A stretch of DNA of 64,000 bases, taken from positions 4,402,001-4,466,000 of the forward strand of contig NZ_CP124747.1 in NCBI RefSeq assembly GCF_041860085.1. Reading direction: 5' to 3'. This DNA comes from Schlesneria sp. DSM 10557 (lineage in GTDB: Bacteria; Planctomycetota; Planctomycetia; Planctomycetales; Planctomycetaceae). The notes beneath the pieces are model-generated. The model saw only the letters and a program-made list of their open reading frames with translations. It searched no databases and had not been told where the DNA came from. The position numbers and the translations under genes are program-made. Below are positions 39,264 through 48,996 of the stretch, piece by piece (within the stretch, counting starts at the first letter, position 1; each line of letters starts with the position of its first letter).

Positions 39264-42173
39264 GTGAATTCAGCCGAACCGTCTCAATCCAGCCGCTTTG
39301 TCGTCGGGCTCGACCTTGGGACCACGAACTCTGCTCTGGCGTTCGTCGACACACAAGACAAGACTCGACGTATTCAGACACTCCTCGTCCCTCAGGTGGT
39401 CGCGCCGGGTGTCATTGAGCCGCGAGAGACTCTGCCGTCTTTCCTCTATCAGCCGGCGACGGGCGAGTTCACGGCCGAATCGCTTCGTCTTCCCTGGGGA
39501 GAAAGTCCGGCGGAAATTGTGGGACAGTTTGCACGGGACCATGGGACACTGGTTCCCGGTCGCTTGATTTCGTCGGCCAAGTCGTGGCTGTGTCATAACG
39601 GAGTCGATCGGACGGCCGACCTGCTCCCCTGGCAGGGGGCCGAGGACGTCCAGCGAATGTCACCTGTCACGGTGAGTTCCCGGTATCTCGAACATTTCCG
39701 TCAGGCCTGGGATGCCCAGTTCCCGGAGTATCCGCTCGCCGATCAGGATTTCGTGCTGACGATTCCCGCTTCGTTTGACGAGGTGGCCCGCGAACTGACG
39801 ATCCGGGCTGCACGGCAGGCGGGACTGCAGCGCGTCGTGTTGATCGAAGAACCGCAGGCCGCCTTTTATGCATGGATCGACAAAAATTCGCAGACCTGGA
39901 ATCAGCTTGTCACACCGGGCCAGAACATCCTGATCTGCGACGTGGGTGGGGGGACGACCGACTTCACGTTGATCCGTGTCCGTAGCGGACGAGACGGGCT
40001 GGTTCAGTTTCACCGCGTGGCGGTCGGCGAACACCTGATCCTTGGCGGTGACAATTTCGACCTGGCCCTGGCCCATCACCTGGAACAGCGGCTGAAGCCG
40101 GGAGGCCAACTGGAACCGCGGCAATGGAGCGTTCTCGTGCGGAGTTGTCGTCAGCTCAAAGAGGTGCTGATGGGTGACAACGCCCCTGACAGTTGGACGC
40201 TGACGCTGCCGGGCAGCGGCTCGAAACTCATCGGTGGGTCGATTCAGGTCCCGGTACAACGGAGCGAAGCGGAATCGATTCTGGCAGAGGGTTTCTTTCC
40301 CGAAGTCCCCTTCGATGCGAAGCCGGTCGCCTCGGCATCCGGGTTTCAGGAATTCGGTCTCCCCTACGCTGCCGATCCGGCGATCACCAAGTATCTGGCG
40401 ACGTTCCTTTCGTCGCACAGGTTTGAGAGCGATGGCGAGTCCCCCCCCACGACGGATGAAGTACCTTCCGGAGGCCAGGCTTCGCACCCACCGGAAGCAG
40501 AGCCCCCACTGGCGATTCTCTTCAACGGCGGCGTCTTTGGTTCACCGCTACTCCGTCGACGCCTGATTCAGTCGCTGGAACAGTGGTTCCGTCGGCCCGG
40601 TTCCCACTGGTCTCCCACGGAACTTGAGAACGACCGGCTGGACCTGGCCGTCGCGCGGGGGGCTGCGTACTACGGAATGGTTCGCCGCGGCGAAGGGGTT
40701 CGCATTGCGGCAGGACTCGCACGCACATACTACATCGGGGTCGAGCGAAGCGTCTCCGCACCAGCAGACGCCGCGCAAGCAAGTTCCAATCGCGAAAGTC
40801 CTCTCGCCGCACTCTGTCTGCTCCCTGCGGGCATTGAACCGGGCCAGGAAGTCGATCTGACGCACCACCAGTTTGAACTGCGTGTCTCGCAGCCGATCGA
40901 GTTTCCGTTGTACGTATCGAGTACCCGCCTGACGGATCGACCGGGAGATCTGGTCGCCGTCGATCCCGAGCAGATCAAAGCCTTGCCACCGATTCGCACG
41001 GTACTGAAGACGGGGAAATCGAAAGAGGCCGATACGGTCACCGTCATTCTGAAAGCCCGCCTTACCGAGATCGGGACGCTCGATTTGTGGTGCAGCGAAG
41101 TCGACGGGAAGCGGACCTGGAAACTGCTGTTCGATGTCCGTTCCACAACCCAGACCGACCTGTCCGCTCACGACGCGGCGGGGGAACGTCAGGGACTGTT
41201 CGACGAAGAACTGGTGCAGTCCGCCAAAGCGGTGATCCGAAACAGTTTTGGTCTCGAGGCGTCTGATCAGCCGCGAAAAGACCCACCGGTGTCGAACGTG
41301 GCGAAACGTCTGGTCGAAGTCCTGAAACTGGAACGGGAGGAATGGCCGACATCTCTGCTGCGGCAGCTTTGGGATGCACTGATCGAAGCGGAAGGAGGTC
41401 GGCGGTTGAGTGCCGATCACGAAGCCCGATGGCTCAACCTGACAGGGTACGCTCTCCGTCCGGGATACGGACTGGCCGTGGATGACTGGCGATGTAATGA
41501 GACCTGGAAGCTGTTACAGGGAAAGCTCTTCTTCGCGACGACAGCGGTGCGGGCCGAGTGGTATATCCTGTGGCGGCGCGTGGCGGGGGGACTGACGACC
41601 GGCCAGCAGCAATCGCTGGCCGCTCCTTTGATCAGTCAGATCCGACAAGCGGTCCGAAACCCCGCTGCCAAAAGCAAGTCGGCTGGATTCGGCACCAACA
41701 CGCACGAATCGGCAGAACTGGTCAGACTTCTCGGAGCGTGCGAGTTACTGCCGGTCGCGCACAAGCGTGAACTGGGGGATCTGCTGCTCGAAATGCTCGG
41801 ACGCCCTCGTTTCGCGGCGCTGGCGTCGGCAACCTACTGGGCGCTGGGACGAATTGGCGCACGTCGACCCGTCTATGGTCCTTTGAACTCGGTCGTTCCA
41901 GCGGATGTGGCGGCGCGCTGGTTGAAATCGCTGGCGGAACTCGATCTGACCGATAGTCTCGCGGCCTTTGCCGTGATGCAGATGGGACGCCGGACGGGCG
42001 ACCGTTACCGAGACATCGACGAAGCGACCAGAACCTCGGTCCTGCAGACGCTGAAGCGAGCCGGAGTCCCACGCCACTATCGGGATCTCATCGCGGAAGT
42101 TGGCAATCTCGAGTCGGAAGAACAGGCACTGGTGATGGGCGATTCGCTGCCGAAGGGCCTGCGGATCCTCTAG
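39264..42173 (+). CDS. Hsp70-family protein with C-terminal DUF3731-like domain
   Basis: A 969-residue DnaK-like protein, far longer than the usual 600-640. It starts with GTG. The actin-like ATPase domain is clear: phosphate-1 GLDLGTTNSALAF at residues 15-27, EEPQAAFYAW, phosphate-2 ICDVGGGTTDFT near 223, and ILFNGGVF near 418. From about residue 560 there is a beta-rich substrate-like part, then a helical C-terminal region of some 280 residues (EARWLNLTGYALRPGYG, AEWYILWRRVAGG). I assign this region to the DUF3731 family, which accompanies such Hsp70s. There is no DnaJ or GrpE nearby. It precedes moaD by 60 nt, so read-through is possible. Confidence 0.88.
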   Translation: MNSAEPSQSSRFVVGLDLGTTNSALAFVDTQDKTRRIQTLLVPQVVAPGVIEPRETLPSFLYQPATGEFTAESLRLPWGESPAEIVGQFARDHGTLVPGRLISSAKSWLCHNGVDRTADLLPWQGAEDVQRMSPVTVSSRYLEHFRQAWDAQFPEYPLADQDFVLTIPASFDEVARELTIRAARQAGLQRVVLIEEPQAAFYAWIDKNSQTWNQLVTPGQNILICDVGGGTTDFTLIRVRSGRDGLVQFHRVAVGEHLILGGDNFDLALAHHLEQRLKPGGQLEPRQWSVLVRSCRQLKEVLMGDNAPDSWTLTLPGSGSKLIGGSIQVPVQRSEAESILAEGFFPEVPFDAKPVASASGFQEFGLPYAADPAITKYLATFLSSHRFESDGESPPTTDEVPSGGQASHPPEAEPPLAILFNGGVFGSPLLRRRLIQSLEQWFRRPGSHWSPTELENDRLDLAVARGAAYYGMVRRGEGVRIAAGLARTYYIGVERSVSAPADAAQASSNRESPLAALCLLPAGIEPGQEVDLTHHQFELRVSQPIEFPLYVSSTRLTDRPGDLVAVDPEQIKALPPIRTVLKTGKSKEADTVTVILKARLTEIGTLDLWCSEVDGKRTWKLLFDVRSTTQTDLSAHDAAGERQGLFDEELVQSAKAVIRNSFGLEASDQPRKDPPVSNVAKRLVEVLKLEREEWPTSLLRQLWDALIEAEGGRRLSADHEARWLNLTGYALRPGYGLAVDDWRCNETWKLLQGKLFFATTAVRAEWYILWRRVAGGLTTGQQQSLAAPLISQIRQAVRNPAAKSKSAGFGTNTHESAELVRLLGACELLPVAHKRELGDLLLEMLGRPRFAALASATYWALGRIGARRPVYGPLNSVVPADVAARWLKSLAELDLTDSLAAFAVMQMGRRTGDRYRDIDEATRTSVLQTLKRAGVPRHYRDLIAEVGNLESEEQALVMGDSLPKGLRIL

Positions 42174-42232
42174 ACTGCACTGTAAACGACATTGTTGAGC
42201 ACGGGTGTTTGAGTCGACGTACGAGGCTGGTG

Positions 42233-42475
42233 ATGTTACGAGTGAAATTGTTTGCGCAGGCGAAGCAACTGGTGGGGAGTCCCCAGGTGGAACTCCCCTG
42301 GGCCGATGGTCAGTCGGTAACCGAACTGAAGCAGCAACTCGGCGAACAGTACCCTCAACTTCAATCGCTGCTCCCCCGCTTGCTGGTTGCGGTCAATAGT
42401 GAGTACGCCGGGAACGAACAGACGATTACGACACGGGACGAAGTCGCCTGTTTCCCGCCGGTCAGCGGCGGCTAA
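42233..42475 (+). CDS. moaD: molybdopterin synthase small subunit MoaD
   Basis: An 80-residue ubiquitin-like sulfur carrier. I start at the ATG at 42233, which gives a normal MoaD N-terminus (LRVKLFAQAKQLVG). The C-terminus ends in the essential Gly-Gly (FPPVSGG), which is thiocarboxylated and donates sulfur to make the dithiolene of molybdopterin. It pairs with MoaE, encoded 65 nt downstream on the same strand. Confidence 0.9.
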   Translation: MLRVKLFAQAKQLVGSPQVELPWADGQSVTELKQQLGEQYPQLQSLLPRLLVAVNSEYAGNEQTITTRDEVACFPPVSGG

Positions 42476-42540
42476 ACTGGACTTCCACTCCGCCAATACG
42501 GAAACCCCCTGCCACTGACCTCTGGATCGAACAGCCCGAC

Positions 42541-42969
42541 ATGATCTCACTCACGCACGATCCCATCGATTATCACGCTTTGACGGAATCGGTCCGGTCG
42601 ACTCAATCAGGGGCCGTCGTCCTGTTTCTCGGAACCGTCCGCGAAATGACCCACGGTCGTCGGACGCTCGCGCTCAACTATGAAGGCTATCCCGAAATGG
42701 CCGAAGTGAAGCTCGCGGAACTGGAAACGGCAGCCCGGGCGAGATGGCCCGTGGATCGCGTGGCGATCGTTCACCGTCTGGGACGGCTTGAGCTGGGGGA
42801 TATCAGTGTGGCGGTTGCCGTCAGTTGTCCGCACCGGAAAGCGGCGTTCGAAGCGGGCCAGTTTCTGATCGATGAACTGAAAGTCTCCGTCCCGATCTGG
42901 AAGCAGGAAAACTGGAGCGACGGGACGACGGAATGGGTTCATCCCTCCGGCAAGCCCCAGGAGTCCTGA
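42541..42969 (+). CDS. moaE: molybdopterin synthase large subunit MoaE
   Basis: A 142-residue catalytic subunit that takes sulfur from MoaD and converts cyclic pyranopterin monophosphate to molybdopterin. The family pattern is clear: GAVVLFLGTVRE, YEGYPEMAE, the catalytic stretch HRLGRLELGDISVAVAVS, then HRKAAFEAGQFLIDELK with the C-terminal WKQENWSDG lysine motif. The length is normal. It sits between moaD and moaA. Confidence 0.95.
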   Translation: MISLTHDPIDYHALTESVRSTQSGAVVLFLGTVREMTHGRRTLALNYEGYPEMAEVKLAELETAARARWPVDRVAIVHRLGRLELGDISVAVAVSCPHRKAAFEAGQFLIDELKVSVPIWKQENWSDGTTEWVHPSGKPQES

Positions 42970-43118
42970 CGGACAGGACGCCGACACAAGGGGCGGCCAG
43001 CTCTGCGGTTCGGGGACTTCTCAGGAATTTCTTTCTTCCTGACGTAAAGTGGCATCCCAAGCGGTAGACTGGATGTATCCAGATCTCACGGAACGACGCT
43101 TTCTCGGTTAGTACGCCA

Positions 43119-44129
43119 ATGTTGCCAGAGCTCCCCTTAATCGATTCCTTTGGCCGGTTGCACAACAACCTGCGGATCAGCGTCACCGATCGATGCAACA
43201 TTCGCTGCTTCTATTGCATGCCGGCCGAAGACGTGCAGTTCATGGAGAAATCCGAGCTGCTGACGTTCGAAGAAATCGAGCGATTCGTGCGGATCGCCGT
43301 TCCCCTGGGGATCGACAAACTTCGTTTGACAGGGGGCGAACCACTCGTCCGGCGCGAACTGAAAGAGCTGGTGTCCCGTCTGGCGGCGATCGACGGGATC
43401 AAGGATATTGGTCTCACGACCAATGGGATCCTGCTCGCCGATCAGGCCGAAGGCTTGTACCAGGCGGGGCTCCGCAGGATTAACGTCAGTCTGGATGCCC
43501 TGACGCCGGAAAAGTTTAAGAAGTTCACTCGCCGCGAAGGCTTTGAACGAGTCATCGAAGGGATTCAAGCGGCACAGCAGGCCGGTTTCCAGCCGGTCAA
43601 GATCAACGCCGTCTCGGTACGGGGCATGACCGAGGAAGAACTGGTTCCGTTCGGGCACTTCGCCCGCGAGATGGGTGTCGAAGTCCGGTTCATCGAATAC
43701 ATGCCGCTCGACGCCGACAACGCCTGGGAACGAGGTAAGGTCCTGTACGCCCACGAAATCGTCGAACGACTGTCGGCGGAAATCATGCCCCTGCGTTCCC
43801 TCGATCCCGACGCAGGAGATGGCCATGGTGGACCTGCGACCGATTTCGTGTTCGAAGATGGGATTGGCCGAATCGGGTTCATCTCGTCCGTGAGCCAGCC
43901 CTTCTGCATGAGCTGTAACCGCATCCGCATCACGGCCGACGGCAAACTGCGCAACTGCCTGTTCAGTCTGGATGAAACCGACGTCCGGAGCCTGCTGCGG
44001 AGCGGTGCGGCCGATCAGCAGATCGTCGACGCCATCCGGGCCAGCGTCGCCGCTAAGAAAGAGGGGCACGAAATCAACACCGCCCGCTTCATCCAGCCAG
44101 CTCGCCCGATGCACTCCATCGGCGGTTGA
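43119..44129 (+). CDS. moaA: GTP 3',8-cyclase MoaA
   Basis: A 336-residue radical SAM enzyme, the first step in molybdenum cofactor synthesis from GTP. The N-terminal cluster motif is CNIRCFYC near residues 26-33, and the C-terminal second-cluster motif is CMSCNRIR with a further Cys in KLRNC. The SAM/GTP features GGEPLVRR and TNGILL are in place, and the chain ends in the conserved Gly-Gly (HSIGG). Its partner MoaC is not in the window. It is 149 nt after moaE; a weak hairpin at 43021-43042 lies in the gap. Confidence 0.96.
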   Translation: MLPELPLIDSFGRLHNNLRISVTDRCNIRCFYCMPAEDVQFMEKSELLTFEEIERFVRIAVPLGIDKLRLTGGEPLVRRELKELVSRLAAIDGIKDIGLTTNGILLADQAEGLYQAGLRRINVSLDALTPEKFKKFTRREGFERVIEGIQAAQQAGFQPVKINAVSVRGMTEEELVPFGHFAREMGVEVRFIEYMPLDADNAWERGKVLYAHEIVERLSAEIMPLRSLDPDAGDGHGGPATDFVFEDGIGRIGFISSVSQPFCMSCNRIRITADGKLRNCLFSLDETDVRSLLRSGAADQQIVDAIRASVAAKKEGHEINTARFIQPARPMHSIGG

Positions 44130-44162
44130 ATCTCCCGGATCTCGCTGCGTTCGGGGAGATTC
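44128..44162 (+). terminator. hairpin at the moaA stop codon
   Basis: Perfect 9-bp stem (GAATCTCCC with GGGAGATTC, 17-nt loop) that starts on the last bases of the moaA stop. The tail is not T-rich, so it is a weak candidate for ending the Hsp70-moa transcript. Confidence 0.5.
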
Positions 44163-44230
44163 CATTTCACCACTGAGGAATTCGTTCGATCAAAAACACC
44201 GTGCGGTGAACCACAACAGAAAGAACCGTC

Positions 44231-46660
44231 ATGAAGTTCGGAACGGGTTTCTCGATCGCCGGTCAATTCAGACGACGCACTGACCACAGACCACGAGCGG
44301 CAAGAGACCGCTCGCTCGCTCTGAACCGCTGGGCGACCCTCTACATCGTGGCCGCAGCGGTCTGGCTGTCGGCGGGACAGTTGAACGCTCAAGGCCCAGC
44401 AAGCACATCGCAAGCGAAGGCAGAACCGCTCGCTCCTCTGCAGCAGGAGTCCTCGCAAACGCCTGCCGACGATCCTCCCGTTCAGGCAGAAGCACCCGCA
44501 AGAGAAACCGATTGCAACGAAAAACCGCTGCCAGAGAAAGATCCATTTGATCGTGGTTTCGGCGAGGTCGAAGTACCGGGACGTGTGATTGATGCTCAGG
44601 GAAAACCCGTCGCGAAGGCACAGATTTTCTGGAAGAACTGGGGTGTTCGTGTGCCGGTGGCGAAAGCACTGTCTGATGCGAATGGCCACTTCGTGATCTC
44701 GACCTTCCGTCAGATTCGCGCTGTCGGGGGGAATCGCCGACTTGATCCGGACGAGATCAACAAGAACAGACTGCTGAAAACGTCCATCATCGGAACGGCT
44801 CCAGGGTATGGCTTCGGCACCGTGATCGACGGGGACGGGATCACCATCCAAGTCGTGCCCGACGATCCGATCGTGGGACGGGTTCTGAATGAAAGCGGAC
44901 AACCGGTCCGAGGTGCGAAAGTGCGTGTCCGCGACGTTCTTTGGCCACGTCGAGACAATGATCCGATCGTCCAGTTGGAAAATCGTCAGGGAGACGGATC
45001 CGTCGTTCCTGTCCCTGCCGGTGAAGGTCTGGATCCCTGGCTTTCGGCCATTCGTCAAGCCGCGAACATGAACGATTATTTCGTCGCCCGCCAGTATCTG
45101 GTGGGACTGATCCAGGCGAATTTTCTCGGGAATCGCCCCGCTGTTTACGCTCCGCTCGTGCCCGCTGTCGTCACAGACGACCAAGGCAATTTCGAACTCC
45201 GGGGCGTCGGTCGGGAACGGGTCGCCGAGCTCTACGTCGATGGTGTGCCGGATCACGCGTCGGTATTGGTCCTGGTTGCCAATCGGTTGCTCGAATCGCC
45301 GATCGTGATCGCTGCGCAAAGCGAGTCTGTGAAGAAACTCATCTCGAATCCCGGTCGTGACCTGACCGTTTTTGGAAGAAAGCTCGAGCTGACGCTCCCG
45401 GCAGGACGGACGATCCAAGGGGTCGTGACAGACCGGGAAACGGGCCTTCCTTTGTCGGGACTACGCGTCGTCGGTCCGACGGTGACACGGATTGAGTATC
45501 CCGGCTACGACCGCTTTTTCACCACCACCGACCCTCAAGGACGCTACCGAATCGAGAGCTTTCCGCTGACGCAGCGAGCGTTCTTCAAAGTCGAAGCCGG
45601 TCCGGACAGGGACCTCGAACCGATCGATCCGGAAGAACTCCCCTACTTCAGTCGTGAGATCGCTTTGAACGTAGCCTCAGGCACCGGTGTCATTCAGGCG
45701 GATGTGCCGTTATCCCGGGGAATCTGGATCACTGGAAAGGTGGTCGATGATGTCTCTGGCGAGGGGCTGATGGACGCGACCGTCGAGTATCACGTCTTCA
45801 ACGACAATCCTCATCTCAAAAGTGAGCTGGAACGGAATTCTCCTCCTGAATTCGAGACGGGGGTGCGCACGAAGGAGGATGGTTCATTTCGCTTGCGGGC
45901 CCTGCCGGGGCGGGGAATCGTCACCGCGAATGACTTTCGCTACCTGCAAGGGATCGGTGCTGATGCGATCAAAGGGTTAAAGAACGACGAATATCGTGAG
46001 TCCCTCTATCAACCGGGGGGATTCAGTCCCTACATCCGCAGTACGACAATTGCGGTCAATATCGACGATGAGACCGCGACGTACGAATGTGAGTTGCGGC
46101 TGGTCAAAGGGAAGAGCCGAGTTGTCACGGTCATCGATCCCTCGGGCGAGCCTCTGACGGATCTGGAAGCGAGCGGGTTGAATCATCAGGTCCAGAATCC
46201 GATCTCAAAAATCAAAGGCGACATGCTCGACATCACCAATCTCTATCCGGGTGAACGGCGAGAAGTCGTGGCTCGAAGTGTCTCCAGAAAGTTGATGGGG
46301 ATGGCGACCGTGACGGACGAAGCAGACGGGCCTGTCACATTACAACTTCAACCCTGGGCCAGCGTGTCCGGTCGCCTGGTCGACGATGCCGGCGAACCCC
46401 GCTCAAGTGGATTACGCATTCAGCTCGACGACGGCAAACTGCCCATTCATACTCTCAATGGCCTGCAGTACGACAAGCAGGAATTTCTGATTGATGCGGA
46501 GGGAAAGTTTGAAATTATAGGCATGGTACCAGGTGCAGCGTACCGGCTGTCCGTAATCGAGGGAGGAGTTCTCTGGCTTGGGAACGCCACGAACATTTTT
46601 CGCTTGAAGCCCGGCGAAGTCCGACAACTGGGTGACGTAAAGGTGATGAAACGAGAATAA
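44231..46660 (+). CDS. secreted protein with carboxypeptidase-regulatory-like repeats
   Basis: An 809-residue exported protein. The N-terminus has a basic region and a hydrophobic stretch near residue 37 (YIVAAAVWLSAGQLNAQG) that acts as a signal peptide. The mature part has repeated Ig-like/transthyretin-like carboxypeptidase regulatory domains, for example PGRVIDAQGKPVAKAQIFW, GRVLNESGQPVRGAKVRV, GVVTDRETGLPLSGLRV and SGRLVDDAGEPRSSGLRI, each with the GxVxDxxGxPxxxAxV pattern. Such domains occur in surface or scaffold proteins and carry no visible catalytic site. The gene starts about 100 nt after moaA on the same strand, but the two are probably unrelated. Confidence 0.8.
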   Translation: MKFGTGFSIAGQFRRRTDHRPRAARDRSLALNRWATLYIVAAAVWLSAGQLNAQGPASTSQAKAEPLAPLQQESSQTPADDPPVQAEAPARETDCNEKPLPEKDPFDRGFGEVEVPGRVIDAQGKPVAKAQIFWKNWGVRVPVAKALSDANGHFVISTFRQIRAVGGNRRLDPDEINKNRLLKTSIIGTAPGYGFGTVIDGDGITIQVVPDDPIVGRVLNESGQPVRGAKVRVRDVLWPRRDNDPIVQLENRQGDGSVVPVPAGEGLDPWLSAIRQAANMNDYFVARQYLVGLIQANFLGNRPAVYAPLVPAVVTDDQGNFELRGVGRERVAELYVDGVPDHASVLVLVANRLLESPIVIAAQSESVKKLISNPGRDLTVFGRKLELTLPAGRTIQGVVTDRETGLPLSGLRVVGPTVTRIEYPGYDRFFTTTDPQGRYRIESFPLTQRAFFKVEAGPDRDLEPIDPEELPYFSREIALNVASGTGVIQADVPLSRGIWITGKVVDDVSGEGLMDATVEYHVFNDNPHLKSELERNSPPEFETGVRTKEDGSFRLRALPGRGIVTANDFRYLQGIGADAIKGLKNDEYRESLYQPGGFSPYIRSTTIAVNIDDETATYECELRLVKGKSRVVTVIDPSGEPLTDLEASGLNHQVQNPISKIKGDMLDITNLYPGERREVVARSVSRKLMGMATVTDEADGPVTLQLQPWASVSGRLVDDAGEPRSSGLRIQLDDGKLPIHTLNGLQYDKQEFLIDAEGKFEIIGMVPGAAYRLSVIEGGVLWLGNATNIFRLKPGEVRQLGDVKVMKRE

Positions 46661-46702
46661 CGAGTGGTTGAATCAACAGGGTAAATTGAGGGAGAGTTTT
46701 TC

Positions 46703-47461
46703 TTGTTTGAGCGAATCGCGCGAACGTTCGAAGGCACGACAGCCGTCGTGATCGGAGCGGGTGGAATCGGCGCTGAAATTGTGCGTCAGCTGGTCGGCAA
46801 CGTCGCCAAATTGGTGGTCGCCGACCAGAACGATCAACTGCTGTCATCTCTTCTGTGTCAACACGGTGCGTCGAAGCTTTTTGTCCATAACCTCGATGTG
46901 GGCGACGCCTCTGCTGTGGCAACGTTCTTTGCCGAGTTAGACGCGACCGTGGGGTCGCCTGATCTCCTGTTCTATACAGCAGGGATCCTCAATATCGAAT
47001 CGCTGGCTGAGTTGTCAGCAGAGAAGTGGCAGAAGACCGTGCAGGTAAACCTGAACGGTGCCTACTTCTGCGTGCAAGCCGCAGCGGATCGAATGCAGAA
47101 GCAGAAACGCGGAAGCATCATCGTGCTTGGTTCGATCGCCGGCACGAAAGCCAGATCCGGCTCCCGCGTGAATCCGGTGTATAATGCAACCAAGGCCGCG
47201 CTGGCGGCGTTCGTCAACGGGGCCGCGATGCAGTTCCGCCCACATGGAATCCGCATCAATTGTATCTCACCCGGCCCGACGGCCACCCCAATGATGAACT
47301 TGCAGCCAGCCCAGGTGCATGCAGCGGTCAGCGAGATGACTCTGGATGGCCGGATGAACGACCCCGCAGAAGTGGCGGAACTGGCCCTCTTCGTTGCCGG
47401 GCATGGACGATTCACGGGCGAAGAAATCTGTATGGGGGGCGGCGCGGGACTGGGAGGGTGA
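46703..47461 (+). CDS. SDR family oxidoreductase (TTG start)
   Basis: A 252-residue short-chain dehydrogenase. It starts at TTG at 46703, with a very good ribosome site GAGGGAG about 8 nt before it. The nucleotide-binding motif near residue 14 reads VIGAGGIGAEI. This gives GxGxxG spacing, one residue shorter than the usual SDR TGxxxGxG. The catalytic Ser-Tyr-Lys set is normal (IVLGSIAG, VYNATKAAL), and the Asn is in NLNGAYF. The substrate is unknown. It begins 42 nt after the large secreted protein on the same strand. Confidence 0.9.
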   Translation: MFERIARTFEGTTAVVIGAGGIGAEIVRQLVGNVAKLVVADQNDQLLSSLLCQHGASKLFVHNLDVGDASAVATFFAELDATVGSPDLLFYTAGILNIESLAELSAEKWQKTVQVNLNGAYFCVQAAADRMQKQKRGSIIVLGSIAGTKARSGSRVNPVYNATKAALAAFVNGAAMQFRPHGIRINCISPGPTATPMMNLQPAQVHAAVSEMTLDGRMNDPAEVAELALFVAGHGRFTGEEICMGGGAGLGG

Positions 47462-47640
47462 CCCGCAGAAGTCATTGTATCAACAAGACTTCTGGTGTGC
47501 TGGTTCGGGGGATTCAGCCGCGTCGGACCGATTTGAGCGGAAATCGTCCGTCCCCCGAATTCTTTCCACATTGACGGGGACTGATGGCTGCCGATAGGGT
47601 TTTCGTTGGTCCCGCAATTTGAGATAGACAGGGTTTGTGA

Positions 47641-48996
47641 ATGCTTCGAATCAATCAAGGTCAGTCCCGTCCCTTCTGCGACGGTGTCTCGCGACGACGA
47701 TTTCTGGAGGTCGGCTCGCTGGGGGTGTTCGGATTGAGCCTGTCGTCGCTGCTGCGGAACGATGCCCGCGCTTCCGATGAGTCCAGCCGATTTCCACGAA
47801 CTTCGAAGCGTTCTGTGATTCTCATCTGGCAGCATGGTGGTCCGTCACAACTCGACACATTCGATATGAAGCCACTGGCTCCTGCCGAAATTCGGGGTCC
47901 CTATCGCTCGATCGCCTCCTCGTTGCCAGGACTCGATGTCAGCGAGCTTTGCCCCGAACAGGCAAAGGTCATGGACAAGTGCTCTGTCATTCGCAGCTTC
48001 ACTCACGGTGACGGCGATCACTGGGCAGCCGCCCACTGGATGTTGACCGGGCGAACTGGAGCCAACGGTTCGGACCGCGTTCCGCGTCAGCCCTCGATGT
48101 CGGCCGTCGCGTCGCACTTGCTGGGACCTCGACGTAGTGGCGTCTTGACGACCGTCAACATGAACGACGGGGGTTTTGGCTTTAACGGAGGGGCCTGGCT
48201 CGGCGTGGCGCACAATCCCTTCCGGTATGGTGAGTTCAGTTACGGGGACGAAGCGGGTCGCCTCCCCTCGGGCGATCATCGCAGTTTTGCTCTGGTGGAT
48301 GGTTTGACCGCCGATGCACTCAACGATCGAATCGGACTGCAGAAGCAACTCGACAGCCTGAGGAGGAAATTCGACCAGAACAGCACCTTCCGCCAATTGG
48401 ATCAAGTCGATCAGCAGGCCCTGGATATTCTGCTGTCGGGACGGACTCGCGAAGCCTTCGACGTGTCGAAAGAGGATGCGAAGACGCGCGAACGGTACGG
48501 CGACGGCTGGGGTGAGCAGGCGCTGGTCGCACGACGGTTAATTGAAGCCGGTTCGCGGTTCGTGACCCTGAACACCGGCTACTGGGATGACCATGGACAA
48601 CTGAAGCACGGTTTAGACTACAAGATGCCGCGCCACGACCGGGCTGTTGGCGTCCTGATCCAGGACCTGGCCGAACGGGGAATGCTCGAAGATACGCTGG
48701 TCGTATCGGCAGGTGAGTTTGGCCGCACTCCTGTCATCAATCGGGACGCGGGGCGTGACCATTGGCCGCAGGCCCAAAGCATCCTGATCGCGGGGGGTGG
48801 CTACCGCCACGGACAGATCATCGGCAGTACCGACGCGAAAGCGGCGTACCCCACGTCGCGGCCGGTCGGCGTCGAAGACTTCTGCGCCATCATCTACAAC
48901 GCGATCGGCCTGTCCGCGAACGACACGATCATCGACCACACCGGTCGCCCGATGCACCTGCTCCCCAGCGGAGAAGTTCCGAAAGAGCTGCTGTAA
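47641..48996 (+). CDS. DUF1501 twin-arginine-exported protein (second copy)
   Basis: A 451-residue protein of the DUF1501 family with a twin-arginine signal (SRRRFLEVGSLGVFGLSLSS). The body has the family marks IWQHGGPSQLDTFDMKP, the His-rich DHWAAAHWMLTGRTG, GYWDDHGQ, and VSAGEFGRTPVI with GRDHWPQAQS near the end. It is distant from the first copy in this window. No DUF1549/DUF1553 partner is present here. It starts 180 nt after the SDR gene. Confidence 0.9.
   Translation: MLRINQGQSRPFCDGVSRRRFLEVGSLGVFGLSLSSLLRNDARASDESSRFPRTSKRSVILIWQHGGPSQLDTFDMKPLAPAEIRGPYRSIASSLPGLDVSELCPEQAKVMDKCSVIRSFTHGDGDHWAAAHWMLTGRTGANGSDRVPRQPSMSAVASHLLGPRRSGVLTTVNMNDGGFGFNGGAWLGVAHNPFRYGEFSYGDEAGRLPSGDHRSFALVDGLTADALNDRIGLQKQLDSLRRKFDQNSTFRQLDQVDQQALDILLSGRTREAFDVSKEDAKTRERYGDGWGEQALVARRLIEAGSRFVTLNTGYWDDHGQLKHGLDYKMPRHDRAVGVLIQDLAERGMLEDTLVVSAGEFGRTPVINRDAGRDHWPQAQSILIAGGGYRHGQIIGSTDAKAAYPTSRPVGVEDFCAIIYNAIGLSANDTIIDHTGRPMHLLPSGEVPKELL

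Noticed and set aside
38758..39381. N-terminal extension of the four-helix membrane protein up to 39381
   Set aside because: Cys/Arg/Pro-rich extension that crosses the promoter region and the Hsp70 start; the ATG at 38757 fits better.
43021..43042. 7-bp hairpin between moaE and moaA as a molybdenum-cofactor riboswitch
   Set aside because: Far too small and simple for that riboswitch class; at most a weak hairpin.
44015..45418. 467-codon minus-strand frame over moaA and the repeat protein
   Set aside because: Antisense shadow without domain character.
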